Shown here: one piece after another, positions 16,889-25,078 of the stretch
Position numbering within the stretch: position 1 is the stretch's first letter
Layout of the letters: every line of letters starts with the position of its first letter
Origin: an uncultured Dehalococcoidia bacterium
GTDB taxonomy: Bacteria > Chloroflexota > Dehalococcoidia > Lucifugimonadales > GCA-2712585
Length of the DNA stretch: 64,000 bases
Assembly (NCBI GenBank): GCA_951812825.1
Contig: OX638324.1
Coordinates: 1,363,141 to 1,427,140 of the forward strand
Reading direction: 5' to 3'
Notes under the pieces: generated by a model
The model's input: the letters and a program-made list of their open reading frames with translations, nothing else
What the model was told of the DNA's origin: nothing
Database searches by the model: none
Position numbers and translations under genes: made by a program

Positions 16889-16991
16889 TGACTATTTGCT
16901 GTGCCTTTACGGTCGCTTCCTCCCTCTCGCCCTCCCCCGTCGGGAAGGATGAGGCGGCTCCTGTAGTAACCTGTACCGTCGTAGGGAGGCT

Positions 16992-19454
16992 CTAGGTGGA
17001 AGCCGCCGCGGCGAGCACTTTCGCCTTCACGACGATCTTGCCGTCCTCGATATCCACGTGGGCCACGTCTCCGGCGTTCAGCCGGCCGCCCAGTATCTCC
17101 TCGGATAGCTGGTCTTCCACCTCGTCCTGAATCAGGCGGCGCAGCGGCCGGGCGCCAAAGTTCGGGTCGTACCCCTTCTCGGCCAGGTACTCCTTCGCCT
17201 CGTCCGTCACCTCAAGGGAGATGTGCTTCTCCAGCAATTGCAGTTCCACTTCCCCTAACTGCAGACTGACGATGCTCAGAATATGCTGCCGGTTGAGCGA
17301 GTGGAATACTATGGTCGAGTCGATCCGGTTCAGGAATTCGGGCCGGAAGAAGCGCTTCACTTCCTCCAACACCTTGTCCTTCATCCGCTCGTACGCCTGC
17401 TCCTCCGTCTTGGCGTCGTCCGACTTGGTGGCGAAGCCCATGGCGTTCTCGCGCCGAATCAGGTCCGACCCCAGGTTGCTCGTCATGACGATGATCGAAT
17501 TGCGGAAGTCCACGGCCCGCCCCTTGGCGTCCGTCAGCTGGCCGTTGTCGAATATCTGGAGGAGTATGTTGAACACCTCAGGATTCGCCTTCTCAATCTC
17601 GTCCAGCAGGATGGTGCAGTAGGGCTTGCGATGGACCGCCTCCGTCAGCTGCCCGCCGTCCTCGAAGCCGATGTAGCCCGGCGGCGACCCGATGAGACGG
17701 GCCACGGTGTGCCGCTCCATGAACTCGGACATGTCCAGCCGGATCATGGAATCTTCGCTGCCAAACATGAAATCCGAGAGGGTCCGAACCAACTCCGTCT
17801 TCCCCACCCCCGTGGGGCCCAGGAAGAGGAATACGCCCATCGGGCGACGCGGGTCCTTCACTCCGGCCCGGGCGCGGCGGACGGCCTTCGAGATGTTCAC
17901 AATGGCTTCGTCCTGGCCCATTATCCGCTTGTGCAGTTCATCCTCCATGTGCAGCAGCCGCTCCGTTTCTTCCACGGCCAGCTTTCTCACGGGTATCCCC
18001 GTCCACATGCTGATCACCTCCGCCACGTCCTCGCGGGTGACGGTGGTCTCTTCCTCCTCCTCCACCTGTTCATCCTTCCATTCCAGCTCCTGCTCCTCCA
18101 GCTGCTCCGTCAACCGGAGCTCCCGGTCCCGCAGTTCGGCGGCGTACTGGAAGTTCTGCCCGCCGATGGCGTCGTCCTTCTCCCGACGGACGCTCTGGAG
18201 GATGCGCTGGGTCTCCGCCAGCGAAAGCGGCTGCGACGTCGCGCGAATGCGTACCCGCGACGACGCCTCGTCGATTACGTCCACGGCCTTGTCCGGCAGA
18301 TACCTGTCCGGAATGAACCGCGCGGCTAGGTTGGCGGCGCTCTCCAGCGCGTCGTCGCCTATCTTCAAATTATGGTGGTCCTCATACTTCTTGCGGAGCA
18401 CCTTCAATATCTCTGTGGTCTCGTCAACGCTGGGCTCGTCCACCCGCACGGGCTGGAATCGACGCTCCAACGCCGAGTCTCTCTCCACGTACTTCCGATA
18501 GTCGTTGGGCGTCGTCGAGCCTATGACCTGAATCTCGCCCCTCTGGAGCGAAGGCTTCAGGATGTTGGCCGCGTCCACGGCGCCCTCGGCGGCGCCCGCC
18601 CCAACGATGGTGTGAATCTCGTCTATAAACAGGACGCAGTTCTTGGAACTGCGAATCTCGTCGATTATCTTCTTCAGCCGCTCCTCGAACTCGCCCCGGT
18701 ACTTCGTCCCCGCCACCAGGGATCCCATGTCCAGCGTCAGCAGCCGCTTGCCCCGCAGGGTGTCCGGCACTGCGCCGTCGTCCATGTGCTGCGCCAGGGA
18801 TTCGATGATCGCCGTCTTGCCCACCCCCGGCTCGCCAATGAGCACAGGATTGTTCTTCGTGCGGCGGCTCAGAATCTGAATGATCCGGTCCCGCTCCGTC
18901 CCCCGACCTACAACGGGGTCCAGGTTGCCTTCCCTGGCGGCCCTCGTCAGGTCAATGCCCATCTGGTCCAGAGTGGGCGTTCGCGCGCGCCCCTGCGCGG
19001 CGGCGGGTACGTTCTGGCTGAGTACCCGCTGCGTCTCCGTCCGGACCTTGTCTAGGGTCACTCCCAGACTCTCCAGCACGCCGGAAGCCACGCCCTCGCC
19101 CTCCCGAAGCAGTCCGGCCAGCAGATGCTCCGTGCCGATGTAGGAGTGGTTGGCCCTGCGCGCTTCGTCCACCGCCAGCTCAATGACCTTCTTGGCCCTG
19201 GGCGTCAGGCCGATTTCGCCCGTCACCGCCTTCTCGCCGCGGCCAATAATGAACTCAACCGCGGCGCGCACCTTCTCCAGGTCAATGCCCAGGTTCTTGA
19301 GCACCCTCGCCACCACACCCTCTGTCTCTCCCACAAGGCCAAGCAGAATGTGCTCCGTTCCAATGTAGTTATGGTTGAACCTCTGGGCCTCGTTCTGGGC
19401 CAGGGTCAGAACCCGTCGTGCTCTCTCAGAGAACTTTTCGAATCTACTGGACAT
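16992..19454 (-). CDS. clpC: ATP-dependent Clp protease ATPase subunit ClpC
   Basis: The 820-residue HSP100 protein has two Clp-N repeats (starting [28 protein letters not shown], residues about 1-145), the first AAA+ module with GEPGVGKT, a central UVR-like coiled coil ([14 protein letters not shown]) typical of ClpC rather than ClpB, and the second AAA+ with GPTGVGKTE. Its C-terminal D2 domain is complete. ClpC unfolds substrates for ClpP and, with adaptors, controls regulatory proteolysis and quality control. A promoter is visible at 19563-19592. The gene appears monocistronic. Confidence 0.96.
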   Translation of the reverse strand: MSSRFEKFSERARRVLTLAQNEAQRFNHNYIGTEHILLGLVGETEGVVARVLKNLGIDLEKVRAAVEFIIGRGEKAVTGEIGLTPRAKKVIELAVDEARRANHSYIGTEHLLAGLLREGEGVASGVLESLGVTLDKVRTETQRVLSQNVPAAAQGRARTPTLDQMGIDLTRAAREGNLDPVVGRGTERDRIIQILSRRTKNNPVLIGEPGVGKTAIIESLAQHMDDGAVPDTLRGKRLLTLDMGSLVAGTKYRGEFEERLKKIIDEIRSSKNCVLFIDEIHTIVGAGAAEGAVDAANILKPSLQRGEIQVIGSTTPNDYRKYVERDSALERRFQPVRVDEPSVDETTEILKVLRKKYEDHHNLKIGDDALESAANLAARFIPDRYLPDKAVDVIDEASSRVRIRATSQPLSLAETQRILQSVRREKDDAIGGQNFQYAAELRDRELRLTEQLEEQELEWKDEQVEEEEETTVTREDVAEVISMWTGIPVRKLAVEETERLLHMEDELHKRIMGQDEAIVNISKAVRRARAGVKDPRRPMGVFLFLGPTGVGKTELVRTLSDFMFGSEDSMIRLDMSEFMERHTVARLIGSPPGYIGFEDGGQLTEAVHRKPYCTILLDEIEKANPEVFNILLQIFDNGQLTDAKGRAVDFRNSIIVMTSNLGSDLIRRENAMGFATKSDDAKTEEQAYERMKDKVLEEVKRFFRPEFLNRIDSTIVFHSLNRQHILSIVSLQLGEVELQLLEKHISLEVTDEAKEYLAEKGYDPNFGARPLRRLIQDEVEDQLSEEILGGRLNAGDVAHVDIEDGKIVVKAKVLAAAAST

Positions 19455-19562
19455 CGGCTAATCCCTCAGGGCTGGATGGGTTGGAGGATGGGGTGTTGCT
19501 CCACATTTTCTGCGCCTCCCGGCTGGCTCGGCCTTCCCGGAAAACCGCCGTGCAGCCTCTAT

Positions 19563-19592
19563 AGTATAGGTTTGACGTACGAAGGCTGTAAA
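19563..19592 (-). promoter_or_regulatory. Predicted sigma-70-type promoter for clpC
   Basis: -35 TTTACA, 18-bp spacer, -10 TATACT on the minus strand, about 110 bases upstream of the clpC start. Confidence 0.55.
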
Positions 19593-19716
19593 GACATGGT
19601 ATCGGGGCTTGTGGTTAGTTTGAACATAACCGGAATGGTGCGGCTACACCGCTGGGACGTTCGAACTGGGGTGAAGCGGATGGGGTCCCCAAGGAACCCC
19701 ACGCATCACTTGTAAA

Positions 19717-19836
19717 TCCCTGGCAGTGGCTTATTTTCCCACCCTGTTGCCAGGGCAGTATCGTCAGCGCTGGGGCGTGTCACTTCCGTGTTCGGGATGG
19801 GAACGGGTGGGGCCACCCCGCTCTAACCACCAAGGA
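19717..19836 (-). rRNA. rrf: 5S ribosomal RNA
   Basis: About 120 nt. The 5' strand TCCTTGGTGG pairs with the 3' end CCACTGCCAGGGA (helix I). The loop C region CCCATCCCGAACACGGAAG, identical to the universal 5S core, is present, as is the loop E/helix IV region. No 16S or 23S gene is nearby; flanking genes are clpC and a lipoprotein gene. It therefore seems to be an unlinked 5S gene. Confidence 0.93.
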
Positions 19837-19847
19837 ATACTGTAATA

Positions 19848-19876
19848 ATTATGCTACAGATTTCACAATCTCGCAA
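19848..19876 (-). promoter_or_regulatory. Predicted promoter of the 5S rRNA gene
   Basis: -35 TTGCGA, 17-bp spacer, -10 CATAAT. The -10 ends 11 bases before the 5S 5' end, the right distance for initiation. Confidence 0.65.
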
Positions 19877-19897
19877 GACCTATCCCCCCATTTCCTC

Positions 19898-19923
19898 TCT
19901 TGTTCCTGCGAAGGCAGAAACCA
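19898..19923. repeat. Interspersed repeat, family R3
   Basis: TCTTGTTCCTGCGAAGGCAG followed by AAACC. Confidence 0.5.
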
Positions 19924-19991
19924 ATGCTGTGTCTGACCATCACCCAAACCTGATCGCCTGACCCCCCCCTCTCCGCCCTTCCCCCCACCCA

Positions 19992-20027
19992 CATGTCATT
20001 CTGAGGAGGCCCCGCGACGAAGAATCT
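19992..20027. repeat. Interspersed repeat, family R1
   Basis: CATGTCATTCTGAGGAGGCC... GAAGAATCT, nearly identical to the copy at 9797. Confidence 0.65.
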
Positions 20028-20218
20028 TCTCGTCGCAAAAACAACCTCCTCTCCCAACCACCCCACAAACCAAGGGAACGATTCCCCCCAAACCTGCATA
20101 TTATCTGTCAGAAGCCAAGAAAATTGCCTTACAGGCGAGACGATTCCAAGCCTGTAGCATCCAACATAGATTTACACCGGCAAGGCAGTGCAAATCAAAG
20201 ATGGAAAGAAAGGCGCCA

Positions 20219-20698
20219 ATGTCCAAAATCAAACTCCTGCTCATCCCGTTAGCGCTGCTCCTCGCCGCCGCCTTCATCGGCTGCGACCCGTCCCCGCCCG
20301 ACGACGGCGCAGCCAGGGTCATCTTCGACGACGTCTGGTTCGACGTTGAAGTCCCCCGCGCCCAGCACCTCTGGGAGCAGGGCCTCACCGGCCGCCCATA
20401 CCTCGAGGCCGGCAAGGGCATGCTCTACATTGCCGACGGCCCGGATGTGGGATCTCTCTGGATGAAGGGCATGCGGTTCCCCCTGGATTTCGTCTGGATC
20501 GGAAGAAATTGCCGCGTGGTGGACATCCACCCCTACGTCAGCGCTCCCCTCCCCAACACGCCGGACGAACGCATACCAAGTTACCGTTCCTACGCCACCG
20601 CCGCTTATGCCCTTGAGATAAACGCCGGTGACACCGACAGGTACGAAATTCGTGTAGGCGACAAGGTCGAATTCAACAACATCCGCGCCCACTGCTGA
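20219..20698 (+). CDS. DUF192 family lipoprotein
   Basis: About 159 residues. A signal sequence (KIKLLLIPLALLLAAAF) ends in the lipobox IGC, so the protein should be lipid-anchored outside the membrane. The DUF192 block follows: EVPRAQHLWEQGLTGRPYL, GKGMLYIAD, the MKGMRFPLDFVWI core and a C-terminal EINAGDTDRYEIRVGD. ATG 20219 is preferred over 20201 because AAGAAAGG lies just upstream and the signal starts at once. DUF192 proteins are of unknown function. It is followed 90 bases later by another lipoprotein gene. Confidence 0.85.
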   Translation: MSKIKLLLIPLALLLAAAFIGCDPSPPDDGAARVIFDDVWFDVEVPRAQHLWEQGLTGRPYLEAGKGMLYIADGPDVGSLWMKGMRFPLDFVWIGRNCRVVDIHPYVSAPLPNTPDERIPSYRSYATAAYALEINAGDTDRYEIRVGDKVEFNNIRAHC

Positions 20699-20787
20699 CC
20701 GAAGTCCCACACCTACGGCGCCGGATGGCTTGAAGCCCGCGGCAACCCAATAAAGACCCCCAAACAAAACACTACGGAGGCACGACG

Positions 20788-22587
20788 ATGACGAAGCTCC
20801 TGACCATATCCCTGATAGCCATGATCAGCCTGCTGGCCATAGCCGCCTGCGGCGGCGGCGACGAAAGTGAACCCATGTCGGCCCCCGCGCCTGCCGCCAT
20901 CGCCGCCCCCACTGCCGCCCCTGCCCCCACCATGGCCCCTGCCCCTGCTCCCACTAGCAGGCCCGCTCCCACAATGGCTCCAACCGCAGCGCCCACGCGT
21001 AGACCAGTTCCCGCCCCAACCATGGCTCCAACCGCAGCTCCGGCGGCAACCGCCGCCCCCGCGGCCCCAAGACCCGCCCCGGCTCCCACCGCGTCCCCAA
21101 CCATGTCACCAACCGCCTCCCCAAGGCCAACGGCACCACCACAGACACAGCCCGGCGGTACTGCCCCAGCCACAACCTTCCGCGACTACGCCAGGGAACG
21201 CTTCGTCTCCGCCGCCGTCGATAACGTCTCCACCTTCAGCCTGGACACCGACCGCACCTCCTACTTCCTCGCCCTCAACTGGGCCCAAAACGGCTTCGAG
21301 GTCGACCCAGACTCCGTCCGCGCCGAGGAGTGGATCAACGCCTTCAACTACGGCTACCAACAGCCCCGACGCGACGACAGCTTCGCCGTCACCACAGACG
21401 TCGTCACCCACCCCGTCGATAGCCGCCTGCACCTCGCACGCATCGCCTTCCAGGCCCCGGAGCTCAACTACGACTCCACCCCCGTCAACGTCACCCTCGT
21501 CCTCGACGCCTCAGGCTCTATGTCCAACGGCAACCGCGTGGACATCGCCAGAGAAGCCGCTGAGTCCATCCTAGACAGCCTCAGAGACCAGGACCGCATC
21601 GCCGTCGTCCACTTCAGCGAGAACGTCCTCTCCCAATACACCGTGGAGCACAGACACCCCGGCGACTCCAATGTTTACAACTCCATCCAGAATCTCCGAC
21701 CCGGCGGCTCCACCAACGTCCAGGCCGGTCTCAACGAAGGCGTCTGGCTCGCAGACCAGGCCCGCAGACAGAACCCCAACTCCTACAACTACATCATCCT
21801 CATGTCCGACGGCGTCGCCAACGTCGACGCCACAGACCCCTTCGCCATCCTCGAGACCACCGCCGACTACGACAACGCCAACCCCCTCCGCCTCATCACC
21901 ATCGGCGTCGGCATCGAGAATTTCAACGACTTCCTCCTCGAACAGCTCGCCCAGCACGGCAACGGCTGGTACCGCTACCTCACTGACGTCAATCAGGCCC
22001 ACGCCACCTTCACCCGCGAAAACTGGCTCGCCCTCTCCATCCCCTTCGCCGACGCCACTCGCGCCCAGGTCACCTGGGACCCCAACGTCGTCAACTCCTG
22101 GCGCATCGTCGGCTACGAGAACCGCCTCACCTCCGACGAGTCCTTCACCCAGGCACGCAGGGAGTTCGCAGAGATCCCCGCAGGCACGGCAACTACCGTC
22201 TTCTACGAGCTCGAACTGAAGGACCAATGGTTCACCGGCCCCCTCACCCTCGGCGACGTGGAACTCCGCTGGGTAACTCCCTCAACCCAGGAGTCCAACC
22301 GCCAGCACTCCGAGATCAACAGCCACAACTTCGACTTCAACTTCGCCGACCCCCTGCTCCGCCTCGGCTCCATCGTTGCCCTCTCCTCCGACCTCTACAG
22401 CAGCCTCCCTTACCCCGACTCCTCCAGCCCCACCGTCCACGAGGACCTCCTCTCCCTCCTGGACCAATTCCATTCCCTGGAGGCCAGCCTCGGCCACCTC
22501 GGCTCCTACCACGACATGGCCTTCCTCCTTAACCACATCACCCGAAACTCTCGACAGGCAACCCGACCTTCGGGGTACACCCGGTAG
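20788..22587 (+). CDS. Lipoprotein with von Willebrand factor A domain (YfbK-like)
   Basis: 599 residues. The N-terminal signal ends in the lipobox IAAC, followed by an approximately 100-residue Pro/Ala/Thr-rich linker with repeated PTMAPTAAP-type units, probably an extended spacer off the membrane. The YfbK-type N-terminal block (TFSLDTDRTSYFLALNW) leads into a VWA domain with the MIDAS motif DASGSMS, and the C-terminal region has the DUF3520-like VGYENRL and FYELELKDQW segments. VWA proteins bind ligands in a metal-dependent way; the partner is unknown. ACGGAGGC precedes ATG 20788. A strong hairpin terminator follows at 22624-22660. Confidence 0.88.
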   Translation: MTKLLTISLIAMISLLAIAACGGGDESEPMSAPAPAAIAAPTAAPAPTMAPAPAPTSRPAPTMAPTAAPTRRPVPAPTMAPTAAPAATAAPAAPRPAPAPTASPTMSPTASPRPTAPPQTQPGGTAPATTFRDYARERFVSAAVDNVSTFSLDTDRTSYFLALNWAQNGFEVDPDSVRAEEWINAFNYGYQQPRRDDSFAVTTDVVTHPVDSRLHLARIAFQAPELNYDSTPVNVTLVLDASGSMSNGNRVDIAREAAESILDSLRDQDRIAVVHFSENVLSQYTVEHRHPGDSNVYNSIQNLRPGGSTNVQAGLNEGVWLADQARRQNPNSYNYIILMSDGVANVDATDPFAILETTADYDNANPLRLITIGVGIENFNDFLLEQLAQHGNGWYRYLTDVNQAHATFTRENWLALSIPFADATRAQVTWDPNVVNSWRIVGYENRLTSDESFTQARREFAEIPAGTATTVFYELELKDQWFTGPLTLGDVELRWVTPSTQESNRQHSEINSHNFDFNFADPLLRLGSIVALSSDLYSSLPYPDSSSPTVHEDLLSLLDQFHSLEASLGHLGSYHDMAFLLNHITRNSRQATRPSGYTR

Positions 22588-22623
22588 TCCCCCCAAAGCC
22601 CTATTCCGAAGGTCACACTTGCC

Positions 22624-22660
22624 AAGAAGCCCGGTGGGTTTTTCTCCCACCGGGCTTCTT
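22624..22660 (+). terminator. Rho-independent-type terminator after the VWA gene
   Basis: Perfect 15-bp stem (AAGAAGCCCGGTGGG / CCCACCGGGCTTCTT) with a 7-nt T-rich loop, followed by CCTTTC. Confidence 0.8.
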
Positions 22661-22737
22661 CCTTTCGATCAAATCAACAACGAGGACTCACGTCCAGTCG
22701 TACGCTTGAACTCCTCTACCCCAAACCAACATCCTCT

Positions 22738-22859
22738 GGTAGGGGTAGTTCACGAACCGCCCTCCCCCGCTACCCGCAACCCAAGCGTCACCGGTATCGG
22801 CTGGTTTCAAACCAGCCCTACCCCTCTTTTTTCTGAGAAGGCCCCGCGACGAAGAATCT
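22738..22859. repeat. Intergenic repeats: degenerate R4 and an R1 copy
   Basis: A decayed R4 palindrome around 22738-22765 and an R1 element at 22831-22859 (TTCTGAGAAGGCCCC... GAAGAATCT). Apart from the terminator, I see nothing else in the 310-base gap. Confidence 0.5.
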
Positions 22860-22896
22860 GGTGGCAGGGGGCTTCTTCCCCACTCACCCCAACCCC

Positions 22897-23331
22897 TCAA
22901 TCAGCAGCAGCCGAAACCGCGTGCGACTGGCACCCCACCCACACCTGCCCGTCCTCGAACACTTCCTTCTTCCAGATCGGCACCGTCTCCTTTATCCGGT
23001 CCACCACGTATCCGCACGCCGCAAACGCTTCCTTCCGATGCGGCGACGCTACCGCCACCACCAGGCTGATGGCTTCAATCTCCAACCGCCCGATGCGATG
23101 TACTATGGAAACGTCCTCAATCCGCCAATTCTGGACGATCTCCTCGGCAATCTCCCGCAGCTTCCTCAACGCCATGGGCCGGTACGCCTCGTACTCCAGG
23201 TGGAGCACCGTCTTCCCCATAGAAGTCCGACGGGTGGTCCCCAGAAAAGTCACCACCGCGCCATTGCTATCCCGCCGCACAGCGGCCGTAATCGGCTGAG
23301 GGTCAATCGCCTTGTCGGTTATCTCAATCAT
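22897..23331 (-). CDS. moaE: Molybdopterin synthase catalytic subunit MoaE
   Basis: The 144-residue protein contains GAVVTFLGTTR, the LEYEAYRPMALRKL block, the HRIGRLEI strand and the conserved SPHRKEAF-AC-Y segment ending in PIWKKEVFEDG, including the Lys residues used in catalysis. MoaE inserts two sulfurs into cPMP to make molybdopterin, taking sulfur from thiocarboxylated MoaD. Its ATG overlaps the moaD stop (ATGA), so the two are translationally coupled. The molybdenum hydroxylase at 48108 would be one user of the cofactor. Confidence 0.93.
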   Translation of the reverse strand: MIEITDKAIDPQPITAAVRRDSNGAVVTFLGTTRRTSMGKTVLHLEYEAYRPMALRKLREIAEEIVQNWRIEDVSIVHRIGRLEIEAISLVVAVASPHRKEAFAACGYVVDRIKETVPIWKKEVFEDGQVWVGCQSHAVSAAAD

Positions 23332-23648
23332 CTCTTTCCCACCATGTCATTCTGAACGCAGCGAAGCGCAGTGAAGAATCTCGTCGCCAAAGTCCCCCCA
23401 CTCACCGGCGGTATCAGCGCAACCTCATCGCCCTCTCTAAGGACCACTCCTCCCTCCGCATACTCCTCGTTCACCGCCGCGACAATTTCCACCTCCGGCG
23501 GCGCGAGCACGGGAAGAACGTCCCGAATCTCCCGCAGCAGGGCCGCCAGCGTCGCGCCTTCCGGCAGCTCCCAACTACGTTCCGACGCGCCAGCCCGCTC
23601 CCGGTAGAGGGCAAAAAACCGCACCGTGACCTTCAACCTATCCTCCAC
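23328..23648 (-). CDS. moaD: Molybdopterin synthase sulfur carrier MoaD with a C-terminal extension
   Basis: A ubiquitin-like protein: KVTVRFFALYRERAG at the start and the family end motif PPVSGG at residues ~80-85. Normally the Gly-Gly is the C-terminus and is activated as a thiocarboxylate. Here the frame continues for 21 more residues (TLATRFFTALRCVQNDMVGKR split by no stop) because an R1 repeat (23344-23386) sits at the gene's 3' end. This tail would block adenylation unless it is removed. The first ~80 residues look intact. It overlaps moaE by 4 bases. Assignment is firm; activity is uncertain. Confidence 0.88.
   Translation of the reverse strand: MEDRLKVTVRFFALYRERAGASERSWELPEGATLAALLREIRDVLPVLAPPEVEIVAAVNEEYAEGGVVLREGDEVALIPPVSGGTLATRFFTALRCVQNDMVGKR
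23344..23386. repeat. R1 repeat inside the 3' end of moaD
   Basis: TGTCATTCTGAACGCAGCGA... GAAGAATCTCG. Read on the minus strand it encodes the extra C-terminal residues of MoaD. Confidence 0.75.
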
Positions 23649-23649
23649 T

Positions 23650-23684
23650 CATGTCATTCTGAGGAGGCTCCGCGACGTAGAATC
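23650..23684. repeat. Interspersed repeat, family R1
   Basis: CATGTCATTCTGAGGAGGCT... variant ending GTAGAATCC, just upstream of moaD. Confidence 0.55.
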
Positions 23685-23713
23685 CACCGCTGTCTGGGCG
23701 TCGCCTCCCCTTC

Positions 23714-23971
23714 CTAATGGTACTCCTTGCCCTGCTCCAGCGCCGCCTGTATCGACTTCACCAGCCGCTTGGCCGATTCCGCGTCAATCTCCACGGCCAC
23801 CCGCGCACCGGGGCCCTTGCTGGAGTCCACGAAGTCGATGTTCAGGGCGTGGTCGAAAGGCGCGTTGAAGGGATGGTCGAAAGACACGTTCACCTGGTCC
23901 ACCTTTATCCAGTCCCGCGGGCCCTTGCCCGTGCCGGAAATCGGCGCCGTCTCCACAATCATCGTGCACAT
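23714..23971 (-). CDS. DUF6295-like small protein
   Basis: An 85-residue protein starting MCTMIVETAPISGTGKG, with a central DHPFNAPFDHALNIDFVD block and a C-terminal ARVAVEIDAESAKRLVKSIQ. This matches my recollection of the DUF6295 family, whose function is unknown. The ATG at 23971 (AGGGGTGAAGCG upstream) is chosen over the longer frame to 24154, which antisense-overlaps the dienelactone hydrolase. It begins 10 bases after the dienelactone hydrolase stop, so the two form an operon. Confidence 0.7.
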   Translation of the reverse strand: MCTMIVETAPISGTGKGPRDWIKVDQVNVSFDHPFNAPFDHALNIDFVDSSKGPGARVAVEIDAESAKRLVKSIQAALEQGKEYH

Positions 23972-23981
23972 CGCTTCACCC

Positions 23982-24740
23982 CTAGCCCTGGAGATGCTTC
24001 CCAAAGAATGAAAATACCTTCTGCCAGCCGTCGACGGCCTGCTCCTGCCGGTACATGGGCTTGTCATAGTAGAAGAAGCCGTGGCCCGCCTTCTCGTACA
24101 TGTGGAACTCGATGTCCTTGCCGTGCTTCTTAAGCTCCGCCTCGTGCGTAGCAACCTGGTCCGGCGGCGGCGACACGTCCTCCTCGCCGAACAGTCCCAA
24201 CAGCGGACAGCAAAGGTCCGCCGTCAGGTCGAAGGGGGCCACGGGCTGCTGTGGCGTCAGGGAGTCCGCCGACTGGATCACGTTCCCACCCCAGCACTCC
24301 ACCGCTGCGTCCCAGCCCGTGGTGCTGCAGGCGATGAGGAAGGTTTGGCGACCGCCGGAGCAGGTGCCGATAAGACCCGCCTTGCCGCTGGAGTAGGGAA
24401 GGCTCGTCACGTAGTCCCGCGCCGCCATCGCGTCGGCGATAACGTACTCGTCGTAGGCCCCGCCCTTGCTTCTCGTCAGGGCCGCCACGTCCTCCGCCGT
24501 GCCATGCCCGAAGTCGTAGAACAGGTTGGGGCAGATGGCCACGTAGCCGTGGTGCGCGAACTTGCGGGTGAACTCCTTGTACAGTTCGTCCCAGCCGGGA
24601 ATGTGGTGCACCAGCACCACGGCGGGGAAGGGGCCGGACCCCATGGGCCGCGCGAAGTAGGCGTTGATGTTCACCCCGTTGTGCCCCTCCAGGGTGATGG
24701 TTTCGGCAATCATGCCTTCGTACATATCCGTTGTGTACAT
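23982..24740 (-). CDS. Dienelactone hydrolase family protein
   Basis: A 252-residue alpha/beta hydrolase with the DLH-type nucleophile Cys127 in GTCSGG (the usual GxCxGG), acid Asp188 in GEEDVSPP and His220 in GHGFFY. The oxyanion loop is VHHIPGWDE. The family opens lactone rings; the natural substrate here is unknown. A degenerate 43-bp tandem repeat with units rich in AAGGAG-like sequence lies directly upstream of the start (24761-24932). A DUF6295-like gene follows in the same direction. Confidence 0.9.
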   Translation of the reverse strand: MYTTDMYEGMIAETITLEGHNGVNINAYFARPMGSGPFPAVVLVHHIPGWDELYKEFTRKFAHHGYVAICPNLFYDFGHGTAEDVAALTRSKGGAYDEYVIADAMAARDYVTSLPYSSGKAGLIGTCSGGRQTFLIACSTTGWDAAVECWGGNVIQSADSLTPQQPVAPFDLTADLCCPLLGLFGEEDVSPPPDQVATHEAELKKHGKDIEFHMYEKAGHGFFYYDKPMYRQEQAVDGWQKVFSFFGKHLQG

Positions 24741-24760
24741 TCTCTTACCCTTTCTATAAG

Positions 24761-24932
24761 TGCGATGTATCTGTGTCTAGAAACTGGCACTCCTTTCTTT
24801 GGGTGCGACATGCCTATGTCTGGATACTGGCACTCCTTTCTTTGGGTGCGACATGCCTATGTCTGGATACTTGCATTCCTTTCTATGGATGCGCCCTACA
24901 CATGCGTAGATTCTTCCCATCCCTTCTAGAAG
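24761..24932. repeat. 43-bp tandem repeat upstream of the dienelactone hydrolase
   Basis: Four units with a 43-bp period (24761, 24804, 24847, 24890). Units 1-3 are strongly alike and unit 4 is decayed. On the minus strand, each of units 1-3 carries AAAGAAAGG or a close variant, resembling the gene's own ribosome-binding and start region, which forms a further degenerate half-unit. The rest of the gap holds an R3 repeat. Confidence 0.8.
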
Positions 24933-24985
24933 AGTGCTCTACATAAATTTACGGGAATCAGCCCCGTTGTCAACCTCTCCCACCC

Positions 24986-25039
24986 TCTTGTTCCTGCGAA
25001 CGAAGTCCCTTGCCCGCGGAGGCGGGTACAGGAACCCAT
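24986..25039. repeat. Interspersed repeat, family R3
   Basis: CTTGTTCCTGCGAACGAAGT... GGAGGCGGGTACAGGAACCC; long version of the R3 family. Confidence 0.6.
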
Positions 25040-25078
25040 GACGGACGGGCGGCGAAGGGCTGACTCCCCTGCGCAACC

